Positions 1 through 6,512 of a DNA stretch of 45,007 nt are shown here, piece after piece. Under the pieces are notes generated by a model. It had not been told where the DNA came from. It made no database searches and saw only the letters and a program-made list of their open reading frames with translations. The DNA comes from Sedimenticola sp. (lineage in GTDB: Bacteria > Pseudomonadota > Gammaproteobacteria > Chromatiales > Chromatiaceae). The stretch spans positions 1-45,007 of the forward strand of contig DRKS01000018.1 in NCBI GenBank assembly GCA_011051655.1, written 5' to 3'. Made by a program: the position numbers and the translations under genes. How positions within the stretch are numbered: the first letter of the stretch is position 1; every line of letters begins with the position of its first letter.

Positions 1-114
1 CCATACGTTTATCTACGCCAGGTTTTTAAAGAACTCCCCGCTGCGCAGACCCTAGCGCAAATCGAGGCGCTGCTTCCATGGAACTTGAATGCTGATAGCC
101 TGAAAGCGGCTTAG
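1..114 (+). CDS. IS66-family transposase, C-terminal fragment (cut by window edge)
   Basis: The frame is open from the first base and ends at a TAG after 37 residues. It begins PYVYLRQVFKELP and ends with ALLPWN followed by a short tail. This matches the C-terminal end of IS66-family TnpC transposases, which characteristically close with a YLR...LPWN segment. Only the tail is in the window, so whether the transposase is intact upstream cannot be judged. It is followed 7 bases later by an IS66-like terminal inverted repeat, so this is the right-hand end of an insertion element. The identification rests on the short conserved tail plus the adjacent terminus. Confidence 0.8.
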   Translation, partial: PYVYLRQVFKELPAAQTLAQIEALLPWNLNADSLKAA

Positions 115-121
115 CTTTGCT

Positions 122-148
122 GCAATGTGCGGTTTAATGATCGCTTAC
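122..148. mobile_element. Right terminal inverted repeat of the IS66-like element
   Basis: Read on the minus strand from 148, the sequence starts GTAAGCG, the usual outermost bases of IS66-family termini. It lies directly after the transposase stop codon. The element therefore ends at about 148. The bases that follow (TTAACTCG, 149-156) would be the 8-bp target duplication; the left copy is outside the window. The insertion falls inside an attC site. Confidence 0.7.
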
Positions 149-259
149 TTAACTCGGACAGACTTCCGCATTGTTTATTTGGTGTGGCCATTGCGCTATG
201 CTTCATTATCACACAAAACAAACAATGCGGAAGCCTACCAGTTAAGCACGACGTTAGCC
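149..259 (+). repeat. attC-like integron recombination site 1, 5' end lost to the IS66-like insertion
   Basis: The site ends with GTTAGCC (253-259), a match to the R' core GTTRRRY, preceded by GTTAAGC (241-247) as the L' box. The two arms form a perfect 13-bp stem, 164-176 pairing with 220-232. The left arm keeps TTAACT as the L'' remnant, but the R'' box (RYYYAAC) is missing exactly where the insertion element ends. The size and arrangement match attC sites of integron cassettes. Expected cleavage is between G253 and T254. Confidence 0.75.
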
Positions 260-274
260 GTACAGGAAAAACAA

Positions 275-430
275 ATGGATCGCCCAACACAATATTGTAT
301 ATACGGCGCTATAACTGGCGCAATATTTGGAACTTTACGAGGAGGAGTTGCGTCTGCTGTTTCATGGGCAATAGGCGGTTTCTTTGTCGGTCTTCTTGTT
401 GGGATTGCTCTTGATTCTGTTGACCGATAA
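275..430 (+). CDS. Small glycine-rich membrane protein in cassette 1
   Basis: This 51-residue frame starts at the first ATG after the attC core, as is usual for cassette genes. Residues 9-45 are nearly continuous hydrophobic, glycine-rich sequence (GAITGAIFGTL, then AIGGFFVGLLVGIAL), suggesting one or two membrane helices with Gly-zipper spacing. Glycine-zipper segments of this kind occur in small membrane proteins, but I recognise no family. An upstream extension of the frame would run back through the attC site and is unlikely. The stop is immediately followed by the ATG of the next small frame. Function unknown. Confidence 0.5.
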   Translation: MDRPTQYCIYGAITGAIFGTLRGGVASAVSWAIGGFFVGLLVGIALDSVDR

Positions 431-538
431 ATGAAAGAATTTGAAGATTTCGCAGAAAAACTCGGGGAATTTAAAGTCCAAGAAATATTTTCGCATGGAT
501 CATACATTGAGAGAAACAAGTCTTATGTCTCCGAATAG
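431..538 (+). CDS. Very small ORF (35 aa) directly after the cassette membrane protein
   Basis: The ATG abuts the TAA of the 51-residue gene, so translation could be coupled. The product starts MKEFEDFAEKLGEF and is acidic and helical in composition. No domain is recognisable. It overlaps the start of the next candidate frame (525-719). It may be a genuine tiny protein or chance; spacing and codon content in the AT-rich cassette give only weak support. Confidence 0.3.
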   Translation: MKEFEDFAEKLGEFKVQEIFSHGSYIERNKSYVSE

Positions 539-719
539 TTGCGCCGCAAAGAAGATGAACGCACCGAAGCGCGAGCACCCCTTACGAGATGTAAAAGAAG
601 AAGAAACCCTGTCAATATCCCGAGAGAGCAAAGAGATAGCTAAACGTGCACTGGAAATATCAGAGAATAATTTATCAGAAGCCAAACGATCCGCTTTATC
701 AGCCAGAGAACAAGTATAG
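525..719 (+). CDS. Putative coiled-coil cassette protein, probably frameshifted
   Basis: From the ATG at 525 the frame gives 64 residues rich in Glu, Lys and Ala with heptad spacing (SRESKEIAKRALEISENN), typical of a coiled coil, then stops at 719. In the -1 frame, starting just before that stop, the sequence continues as SIAVIMALIAIRK, a short hydrophobic segment, and stays open to a TGA at 809-811 inside the next attC. A coiled coil followed by a single membrane segment is a common layout in small proteins, so the original gene may have spanned 525-811 and lost its frame. The start codon is uncertain. Confidence 0.4.
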   Translation: MSPNSCAAKKMNAPKREHPLRDVKEEETLSISRESKEIAKRALEISENNLSEAKRSALSAREQV

Positions 720-792
720 CCGTAATTATGGCGCTGATCGCCATTAGAAAGGATACCGAATTCACCTATTATGGTCTCTTTAACCAATGTTC

Positions 793-882
793 GGCTAACA
801 AGGCTAATTGAGTCGGACTTGTCTTTCAATAGCTGCGCTACGCTTGCCATTGAAAAACAAGCCACTCTTGGAGACGTTAGGG
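793..882 (+). repeat. attC-like integron recombination site 2
   Basis: It opens with GGCTAAC (793-799, R'') and closes with GTTAGGG (876-882, R'), the two complementary core boxes of an attC. Between them 818-830 and 849-861 pair as an imperfect stem around an 18-base loop. The length of 90 bp is in the usual attC range. It separates cassette 1 (254-876) from cassette 2. Confidence 0.8.
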
Positions 883-894
883 GTTGGTAAAAAT

Positions 895-1419
895 ATGCGA
901 ATCAGGTTTTCCGATAGAATAAAGGCGTTCTTTTCAAGTGATGAAGAGACGTTTTGGTTCAACCATTTTACTGATGAAGAGAAAGCTCTGAGGCACATGG
1001 ATGTATGGGAGCTTGCCAAAGTCATAAATGAAGCTCGTGTTCGTAATCTAGCTGGTGAAGCTGAAAAACTAATTGTTGCAGAACACATGCTTAATGTTCG
1101 CTTGGCGAAAATACAGGCAAAAGCATCATGGGGTTCTGGCATTCTTGGGTTTACTGGGGCAATCATTGGCGCATCACTTTCAATTGCTTTAGCGTCCATT
1201 ACTCAAACCAATAATAATGAGGCTCAAGCACACCAAGAAAACACTAATACCGAACAAGCTATTTACGCTCCAGAAAAAAAGATACTCAAGTCAATAGCTA
1301 AATCTATTGAAAATACGCCAAGCACACCAAGCACCAACATACCAGCCGTAAAAGAAACCATAAAAAACAATCCATCCAATACAGAAACAAATGAGAACGA
1401 TGCTCCAGCCAACCCCTAG
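895..1419 (+). CDS. Hypothetical single-pass membrane protein (cassette 2)
   Basis: The ATG at 895 is the first after the attC core and gives 174 residues. The frame is open further upstream, but that would read through the attC, so the shorter form is chosen. Residues 1-100 are soluble and charged, with a helical stretch near 45-80. A membrane helix follows at about 105-128 (GILGFTGAIIGASLSIALA). The C-terminal ~45 residues are Asn/Thr/Pro/Lys-rich and probably disordered. The layout suggests a cytoplasmic N-terminal domain anchored by one helix. I recognise no family. Base composition is AT-rich like the rest of the cassette array. Confidence 0.65.
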   Translation: MRIRFSDRIKAFFSSDEETFWFNHFTDEEKALRHMDVWELAKVINEARVRNLAGEAEKLIVAEHMLNVRLAKIQAKASWGSGILGFTGAIIGASLSIALASITQTNNNEAQAHQENTNTEQAIYAPEKKILKSIAKSIENTPSTPSTNIPAVKETIKNNPSNTETNENDAPANP

Positions 1420-1436
1420 CGTAATCATAAATTCAC

Positions 1437-1532
1437 CCCTAACAAGCTTCAACACGGACATTTCCGCGTTGTTCGTTTGTGCTGCACAAGCCTCTTAACA
1501 CTCCAATGTGCCGGTTAAGCACGGCGTTAGGT
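1437..1532 (+). repeat. attC-like integron recombination site 3
   Basis: The R'' box is CCCTAAC (1437-1443) and the R' box is GTTAGGT (1526-1532), preceded by GTTAAGC as L'. The left arm starting GCTTCAACACGG pairs imperfectly with the right arm around 1503-1520 (CCAATGTGCCGGTTAAGC). The 96-bp length, the order of boxes and the position directly after a cassette gene fit an attC. It ends cassette 2 and begins cassette 3. Confidence 0.75.
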
Positions 1533-1594
1533 TTTTATATGGTTTACGATAATTTCGTATAGATAATAAATCCGCATATTTTAGGAGTAGTTTG

Positions 1595-1978
1595 ATGCAT
1601 CCAAGACTTCTTTCTTTGCTTATTTTTATAACCCTAATCACAGGTTGCGCTTCCGTTTCATATCTTCCTGTAGATAAGTCTATCACCTATCCTCCAACGG
1701 ATAATTTAGAGGTATTCTGGAAGGAGCCAAATAAAAATTACAAAATTATTGGAAAAATATCAGTAGAAAGCGGCGATTTAGGTGAAGAGGAGTTATTTGA
1801 AGAATTAAAAAATAAAGCAATGGCTGTAGGGGCGCATGCAATAATAATGGGCGGAACAAGTAAGCAAAGTTCGGTTGTTGGAACGCCTGTGTATGGTGGC
1901 GGAACTGTAATTGTTCCCGTTACAGAAACTCGGCTAGAAGCTATAGCGATTCGGTTCGATGATGCAGGCCAACCTTAA
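1595..1978 (+). CDS. Hypothetical outer-membrane-type lipoprotein (cassette 3)
   Basis: The product has 127 residues. The first ~18 form a signal peptide ending in LITGCAS, a clear lipobox with Cys as the lipidated residue. The mature part contains EELFEELKNKAMAVGAHAIIMGG, a helix-strand pattern seen in several small envelope proteins with a YbjQ/DUF4156-like fold, but I cannot assign a family firmly. The ATG at 1595 has AGGAG at 1583-1587; a TTG just before it is less likely. It is the last cassette gene seen. Location is predicted to be the cell envelope. Function unknown. Confidence 0.7.
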   Translation: MHPRLLSLLIFITLITGCASVSYLPVDKSITYPPTDNLEVFWKEPNKNYKIIGKISVESGDLGEEELFEELKNKAMAVGAHAIIMGGTSKQSSVVGTPVYGGGTVIVPVTETRLEAIAIRFDDAGQP

Positions 1979-2517
1979 TTTACCACTATTCGGGACAATT
2001 GAAACCTAACATCTATATAGCCTCCAGAGTCAAGGGGACAAATCAATGGGGTCACCCATTAGCCGTCCTCCTGCAAGTCATTTTACAACTATCGATCAAG
2101 CGGTACTGCTCGCTGAATCTTATCTTCATGCTCTTCATGGTGTATTTATTAGGGCCCGTTTTGTCATCGCATAGGACCCTTTCCGTCCAGTCGCTCACAA
2201 CACCAGGCGGTCTGCAAAAATCAAAGGGGATGCCCTGTGCTTTTTCAATCTGTTCTCCGCCTGCAAATGGCAAAAGGCTCTCTGCTGTTCAATTGGTGGG
2301 TGTCCTCATTTTCTATTTTGGGTGCCATTTTGAAATAAATATCCCCGGAGCAAGCTCTCTCGCTTCCGCTCGACTTTCTCGTTCCTCGAAAGCGGGGTAT
2401 TGATCCGTAAGCTTTATTTATACGCCCCAAGGGGCGGGGAATAAAACCCCAAGAGATTCAATGATTGGGTATACTGATAGCCGCGTAATAAGCGCAAAAT
2501 GATATCAGGCAGGCACC
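1979..2517. other. Non-coding stretch at the right end of the cassette array
   Basis: No convincing gene is visible. ACCTAAC at 2004-2010 resembles the first box of an attC, but no closing GTTRRRY box follows within normal distance, so the array seems to end in a truncated site. A perfect short palindrome CGCCCC-AA-GGGGCG lies at 2423-2436. Base composition is intermediate between the cassettes and the GC-rich chromosome. An open frame at 1999-2403 has no protein-like composition or recognisable motif. Confidence 0.5.
2470..2475 (+). promoter_or_regulatory. Possible -10 box (TATACT) upstream of the flavoprotein gene
   Basis: TATACT, preceded by TTGGG, lies 43 bases before the ATG at 2518 and is close to the sigma-70 consensus TATAAT. 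A convincing -35 element at the right spacing is not evident, so this is a weak call. Confidence 0.3.
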
Positions 2518-3702
2518 ATGAAAAAGAAGATCATTATCGTCGGCAATGGTTTCGCGTCCTTGTTTTTTATCAGTTATTTTTTGTCATTACCGGCATTTCC
2601 TGTGCTTGCCTTTTTCTCCCGCCGGATTTACTCACGTTACGACATCACAGTTATCGGCAATGGCCGGTTTGTCTATTTCCCCGCTATCCCCGAGTTCATC
2701 GTCGGCAAAAAAAACAAGAAGGGTATTACGCTTGATATCCGGCCCTGGCTATGGCGGCGGAATATCCGTTTTATCGATGATCAGGTAGTTGATATCCAGG
2801 ACGGTGGGCGAACCGTGCTGACCACGCAGGGTCGCTATAACAATGACGCCCTGTTCATCGGCATCGGTCCGGCTTTCAGGGTAGAGGATATTCCCGGCAC
2901 GAGTGCGCATACCTTCTCGCCCTGCACCGGCCCCGATGCCATGAATGCGTTCATGCAGAAGCTGGAAGGCCTGCAGGAGGGCATTATTTACGTGGGTTTC
3001 AAACTCAACAAGCGTGATGGTTTTGTCGCCGGCCGCGGCGGACAAATGTATGAATGCGCCTGCCTGCTCGACCATGCGCTGAGAAAAAAAGGTCTGCGGG
3101 AGAAATTCGAAATCCATTTCTTTTCACCGAATATTGAGCCGGGTGAAACCGGCGCCATCACCGACCGGCTGGCAGAACGCGGCATTATTCTCGATTACGG
3201 TTATGAACCGGCAGAGTTTGTCGAAGGCGGCATGCGCGATGCGGACGGCGCCCTCATAAAAGCGGATTTAGTCCTGTTTACACCCGGCATCATGGCACCG
3301 GAATGGGTTCGGCAATCCTGTCTGCCAGTTTCCGCTGGCGGACATATCGATGTCGACAAGTTTGGCCGCGTGAGAGGCTTGCAGAATGTATTCGCGGCGG
3401 GCGACTGCAGCAACCATGAGAACCCGCCACCCTGGGTGCCCCACCAGGCGCATATGGCGCAACTGCGCTCGGAGGCCGCTGCCAAAAACATGCAGGCGAT
3501 GTTAAACGGCCGGGAACCCTCGCACACTTATCGTTTCGAGCTTTCCTGCATTTTAAATATGGAAAACGATGCGATGTGGCTACACGCGGCCAGTGATGAC
3601 AAGCCGCCATTCTGGAACATTTTTCCACGTCATTCACGCAAGCTCGTTGTTGTCAAAGATCTGTTTGAGCGGCTGTACCTGTTTTATTTGCGTTACCTGT
3701 AG
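2518..3702 (+). CDS. FAD-dependent NAD(P)H dehydrogenase / sulfide:quinone reductase-like protein
   Basis: The 394-residue product starts with an FAD-binding strand-turn-helix (IIIVGNGFAS, residues 5-14), then the RYDITVIG strand near residue 40 and the YFPAIPEF segment found in NDH-2 and SQR-like flavoproteins. The second FAD motif, NVFAAGDCS, is at about residue 290, followed by the HQAHMAQLRSEAAAKN helix. Such enzymes pass electrons from NAD(P)H or sulfide to quinone at the inner membrane. The classic GxGxxG is altered to GNGFAS, and the first helix is very rich in Phe/Leu. I cannot see the paired redox cysteines that would prove SQR, so the substrate is left open. It stands alone between non-coding stretches. 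Confidence 0.75.
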   Translation: MKKKIIIVGNGFASLFFISYFLSLPAFPVLAFFSRRIYSRYDITVIGNGRFVYFPAIPEFIVGKKNKKGITLDIRPWLWRRNIRFIDDQVVDIQDGGRTVLTTQGRYNNDALFIGIGPAFRVEDIPGTSAHTFSPCTGPDAMNAFMQKLEGLQEGIIYVGFKLNKRDGFVAGRGGQMYECACLLDHALRKKGLREKFEIHFFSPNIEPGETGAITDRLAERGIILDYGYEPAEFVEGGMRDADGALIKADLVLFTPGIMAPEWVRQSCLPVSAGGHIDVDKFGRVRGLQNVFAAGDCSNHENPPPWVPHQAHMAQLRSEAAAKNMQAMLNGREPSHTYRFELSCILNMENDAMWLHAASDDKPPFWNIFPRHSRKLVVVKDLFERLYLFYLRYL

Positions 3703-4168
3703 AATAGGCCGGCACCGGACGCGCTGTGGGGCTCTGAATGTGGCTTTGTCATGGTTAGTAGTATGCTGGAGCGGATTTCAATTGATGGGCGCCACCATTT
3801 CTTCTCCTTCTCAGGGAAAAACGATAAACTATCCCGCGGCAAGCTGACAGGGTATTAAATTGTAGGAGCGGCGCCTCGCCGCGATGATCAGCCCACAGAT
3901 TAAACCACCGTGCGGAGTCATCGCGGCGGGGGCGCCGCTCCTACATTATCTCTTCGCAGCACCAAAGGCAGGCGCTTTGCCTGCATGGACGCAGGTAAGG
4001 CAGATAAATGCTCCTGCATTATCTGCATTCAACACATCCATGTGTCTTGGGCGTGAGCTAGGAGTGGAAGCTTTAGGCGGGCTGCGGGGAATTGAACCCA
4101 ATCAGATTAAAATCAAGTGCTTGATGTCTCAAAACAAAACATTCTCAACGCTACTCAGGAATACCAGA
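3703..4168. other. Intergenic stretch with palindromic repeats, no gene seen
   Basis: The stretch holds the REP-like palindrome at 3861-3945 and a smaller hairpin, GCAGGC-GCTTT-GCCTGC, just after it (around 3969-3985). An open frame from 3884 runs through the palindrome into the next gene but its first part is unlikely to be translated. An alternative start of the next gene at 4124 falls at the end of this stretch. Confidence 0.5.
3861..3945. repeat. REP-like palindromic element beginning TGTAGGAGCGGC
   Basis: The left arm starts TGTAGGAGCGGCGCC and the right arm ends GGCGCCGCTCCTACA; they are inverted complements, and the following CGCCGCGATGA / TCATCGCGGCG also pairs. The loop is about 30 bases. 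Extragenic palindromes of this TGTAGGAGCGGC type are widespread in gammaproteobacterial intergenic regions. Confidence 0.8.
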
Positions 4169-4558
4169 ATGAAAATAGTCGGGGGAGATTTTGGTGACAA
4201 CAGGATTCTATCCCTAAATGAAAATAATGACTTGGTGATAAACGGCGCAGGAGGCGTGACCTATTCGCCGGAACAGATTCAGTCCATAGAGGCAAACGCC
4301 AATAAGGAAAAAAGATTTGGGATAAACGGCTTTATTGTTGGGGCAGTTGCGCTAAGCGTGCTTTTTTGGATTTTCTTTGGGCTTCCCGGGATCATTGTCG
4401 CCTTGGTTGTCGCCTTCCCCTGCGGCTATATCGGCAATGAAACAAACAATGTCAACATCCTTTTTAAAGACAATAAATCAGTCAACCTGGAATGCTCCGC
4501 TGAGGAAACACAAGAACTCCTCCAGCTTGCAGACATTGAAAAGACGAACCAGATTTGA
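4169..4558 (+). CDS. Hypothetical membrane protein
   Basis: From the ATG at 4169 (MKIVGGDFGDN) the product has 129 residues; an ATG at 4124 in the same frame would add 15. The N-terminal ~50 residues look like a small beta-rich domain. A double hydrophobic segment follows at about residues 50-88 (FIVGAVALSVLFWIFF, then GIIVALVVAFPCGYIG), giving a two-helix hairpin. A further beta-rich tail (NNVNILFKDNKSVNLECS) may form a small module with the N-terminus on the cytoplasmic side. Its stop overlaps the first possible start of the next gene, suggesting an operon. Family not recognised. Confidence 0.6.
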   Translation: MKIVGGDFGDNRILSLNENNDLVINGAGGVTYSPEQIQSIEANANKEKRFGINGFIVGAVALSVLFWIFFGLPGIIVALVVAFPCGYIGNETNNVNILFKDNKSVNLECSAEETQELLQLADIEKTNQI

Positions 4559-4584
4559 TTACTTCAAATCTTTTGGATAGTGTT

Positions 4585-4932
4585 ATGAATCTGCCCTCAA
4601 TGATATTGTTTATTCTCGTGATTGCCCTGGCTGACCCTCTGCCGGCAGCGGAAGCGGCTGACGCAGCCGTCGGCGATGAAATTGAGACGGTTCTTACTGA
4701 AAGCACGCCCATGGCGGTCGCATTCATGCTCAGCATTACCGCCATCAAGATCACTGCATTTATCCTGGGCTATCTGATTGTCAGGCTGGGGCATGACACC
4801 CTGATCAAGGGTATAACGGGTGAAATCGATTTCGGCTTCAAGGGCAGCGGTATCGAAACAAAGCTCAAGGCCGGAAGCCCAGGGGCATTTTTCATCCTGG
4901 CGGGTGCAGCCATTATTATGGCCGCTGGCTGA
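4585..4932 (+). CDS. Hypothetical membrane protein
   Basis: This 115-residue product has an N-terminal hydrophobic segment with a plausible signal-peptide end (about residues 4-22, LADPLPAAEAAD), a second membrane segment at 47-68 (FMLSITAIKITAFILGYLIV) and a third at the extreme C-terminus (GAFFILAGAAIIMAAG). The segment between the last two (GITGEIDFGFKGSGIETKL) looks beta-rich. The C-terminus overlaps the peptidoglycan-binding gene in another frame. An upstream start at 4555 is possible, but the ATG at 4585 gives a normal signal-like N-terminus. Function unknown; context suggests an envelope complex with its neighbours. Confidence 0.6.
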   Translation: MNLPSMILFILVIALADPLPAAEAADAAVGDEIETVLTESTPMAVAFMLSITAIKITAFILGYLIVRLGHDTLIKGITGEIDFGFKGSGIETKLKAGSPGAFFILAGAAIIMAAG

Positions 4933-5251
4933 AATATTGCAGCAGTTGAATCTTTCCAACAATGATTGGGAGCAGTTTGTCGAAACCAGTGTTCTGCAAT
5001 ACCAGATTGATATCGCCAAAGACCGCGGCCGCCTGACCAATCCATCCGAAATAATATTCGTGCAACGCGCGCTGAATGCCCTAATCGACGCCGGGCTCGA
5101 GGAGGATGGCATCTGGGGCAGCGCCACCGAGAGGAAGGTGCGCGAATTTCAGCGCAGCCGTGGCCTGAAGGATGACGGTGTTGTCGGAACAAAAACACGG
5201 GCGTTGCTGCAAAAAGAATTCTCCCGCGCGGCCATGGCTGGCGCTGATTAA
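4904..5251 (+). CDS. Peptidoglycan-binding domain protein, start codon unclear
   Basis: The C-terminal ~60 residues form a peptidoglycan-binding domain of the PGBD type: VQRALNALI, then GLEEDGIWGSATERKVREFQ and LKDDGVVGTKTRALLQ, with the characteristic DGxxGxxT spacing. Such domains bind cell-wall peptides or glycan. There is no ATG in frame before the conserved part. A GTG at 4904 and a TTG at 4937 are candidate starts; GTG is used here and gives 115 residues. The gene overlaps the end of the membrane-protein gene, so it may be translated by coupling or by frameshifting. No signal peptide is visible, so if it acts outside the cytoplasm it would need the upstream membrane segments. Confidence 0.6.
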   Translation: MQPLLWPLAEILQQLNLSNNDWEQFVETSVLQYQIDIAKDRGRLTNPSEIIFVQRALNALIDAGLEEDGIWGSATERKVREFQRSRGLKDDGVVGTKTRALLQKEFSRAAMAGAD

Positions 5252-5266
5252 TCATGCCTGGCGACT

Positions 5267-6268
5267 TTATTTTCCGGCCTTCCTGGCCGCACGCTCCTTG
5301 GCCCGGGACAGGCGCATCGCCTCCTTGATGGACTTGTTCAACTCCTTGAGGGCCCAGTAGGCCTCCTCATGCTGGCCCCGCTCGATCTGTTGGGCGATCT
5401 TGTCCCGCTCCTCCCGGCTGCGCTGCAACAGGGCGATGGCCTCGGCGCTGCCGCTCGCCTCTATCCTCCCGGCGCTCTTGCCACTGAGCAGACGCTTGTC
5501 GACATACCTGAACGTCTTGTTGACGGACCGCTCCAGCTTCTCCGGGGTCATCCCCTTGGGCAGGGGCCTGCGCTCAGGGGGCGCTTCCACGGGAGGCGCC
5601 TCTTCGGCGGCCACCGTGGTGGGCCGCGCCTTACCAATGCGCCCGCCTCCCTGCTTTCTGGCAAGGGCTATGGCCTTCTGCAGCAGTTCCGTGGAGCCCT
5701 CATAGGCCGCCGCCGCGGATACGGGATCCTCGTCCCCCTCCAGGGACCGGGCCTGGATGCGCCGCTGCTCCGCCTGCCGGTATAGCGCGAAGGCTTCATC
5801 TCCCCCCGCGCCCCTGCCGATACCTCTTTTCCTGGCCCGCTCATAGTAGGCGTCGCTGATGGCGCGCGCACTCTCGAGCCTGTTCCCGGCCTCCCGCGCC
5901 GCACGCTCCTTGGCCCGGGACAGACGCATCGCCTTCTTGAGGGACTTGTTCAACTCCTTGAGGGCCCAGTAGGCCTCCTCATATTGGCCCCGGTCGATCT
6001 GTTCGGCGATCTTGTCCCGCTCCTCCCGGCTGCGCCGCAACAGGGCGACGGCCTCGGCGCTGCCGCTCGCCTCTATCTTCCCGGCGCTCTTGCCACTGAG
6101 CAGCCGCTTGTCGATATAGCGGAGCGTCTTGTTGACGGAACGCTCCAGCTTCTCCGGCGTCATTCCCTTGGGCAGGCCCTTCTGCTCATCGGCACAAAGC
6201 CCGGCGCTCCCCATGAGAAATGCAACGCCCATCATGGGGAGCAGCCACCTTCCGATAATCGCTTTCAT
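5267..6268 (-). CDS. Secreted protein made of two near-identical ~93-residue halves
   Basis: The 333-residue product begins with a signal peptide ending near LMGSAGLCA (residues 1-26). Two copies of a helical module follow, at about 32-124 and 236-328. Each starts LPKGMTPEKLERSVNKT and includes DKRLLSGKSAG, EASGSAEA, SREERDKIA and EEAYWALKELNKS. The linker (about 125-235) is itself helical and Ala/Arg-rich, ending in a Pro/Glu stretch. The duplication is very high at the DNA level too (5286-5564 and 5898-6176), implying recent origin or gene conversion. The product is probably periplasmic. It is convergent with the peptidoglycan-binding gene and divergent from the gene at 6513. No family recognised. 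Confidence 0.75.
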   Translation of the reverse strand: MKAIIGRWLLPMMGVAFLMGSAGLCADEQKGLPKGMTPEKLERSVNKTLRYIDKRLLSGKSAGKIEASGSAEAVALLRRSREERDKIAEQIDRGQYEEAYWALKELNKSLKKAMRLSRAKERAAREAGNRLESARAISDAYYERARKRGIGRGAGGDEAFALYRQAEQRRIQARSLEGDEDPVSAAAAYEGSTELLQKAIALARKQGGGRIGKARPTTVAAEEAPPVEAPPERRPLPKGMTPEKLERSVNKTFRYVDKRLLSGKSAGRIEASGSAEAIALLQRSREERDKIAQQIERGQHEEAYWALKELNKSIKEAMRLSRAKERAARKAGK

Positions 6269-6318
6269 GTCATACCTCTGCTGTAAAAATCATGGCCCCG
6301 CGGGCCCGGCGGGAGATG

Positions 6319-6342
6319 GGTGGAACCGCCGCGCTTGTTCCC
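6319..6342. repeat. Dispersed REP-like palindrome, copy 1 (degenerate)
   Basis: GGTGGAAC, then CGCCGCGCTT, then GTTCC; the right arm is degraded after GTTCC. It is the same sequence type as the element at 10913-10938, with one change in the loop. It lies between two divergent genes. Confidence 0.6.
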
Positions 6343-6512
6343 TACAACGGCCGTCGCGGGGTTTTCTGAACGCCCCGCGCCCCCGGGGCAATCGAAAACG
6401 ACGGCGCCTTCCCGCGCCATTGGATCAGAGACCCCCTCAACCAACGATGGTCCATCCCTCCGGGATAGGCTAGGCTACCCCCTGCGGCAAAGATCCTTGA
6501 CGGGAGGCGGCG

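Noticed and set aside
1999-2403. Open frame in the stretch after the cassettes
   Set aside because: No ribosome site, no family pattern and unusual composition; probably chance.
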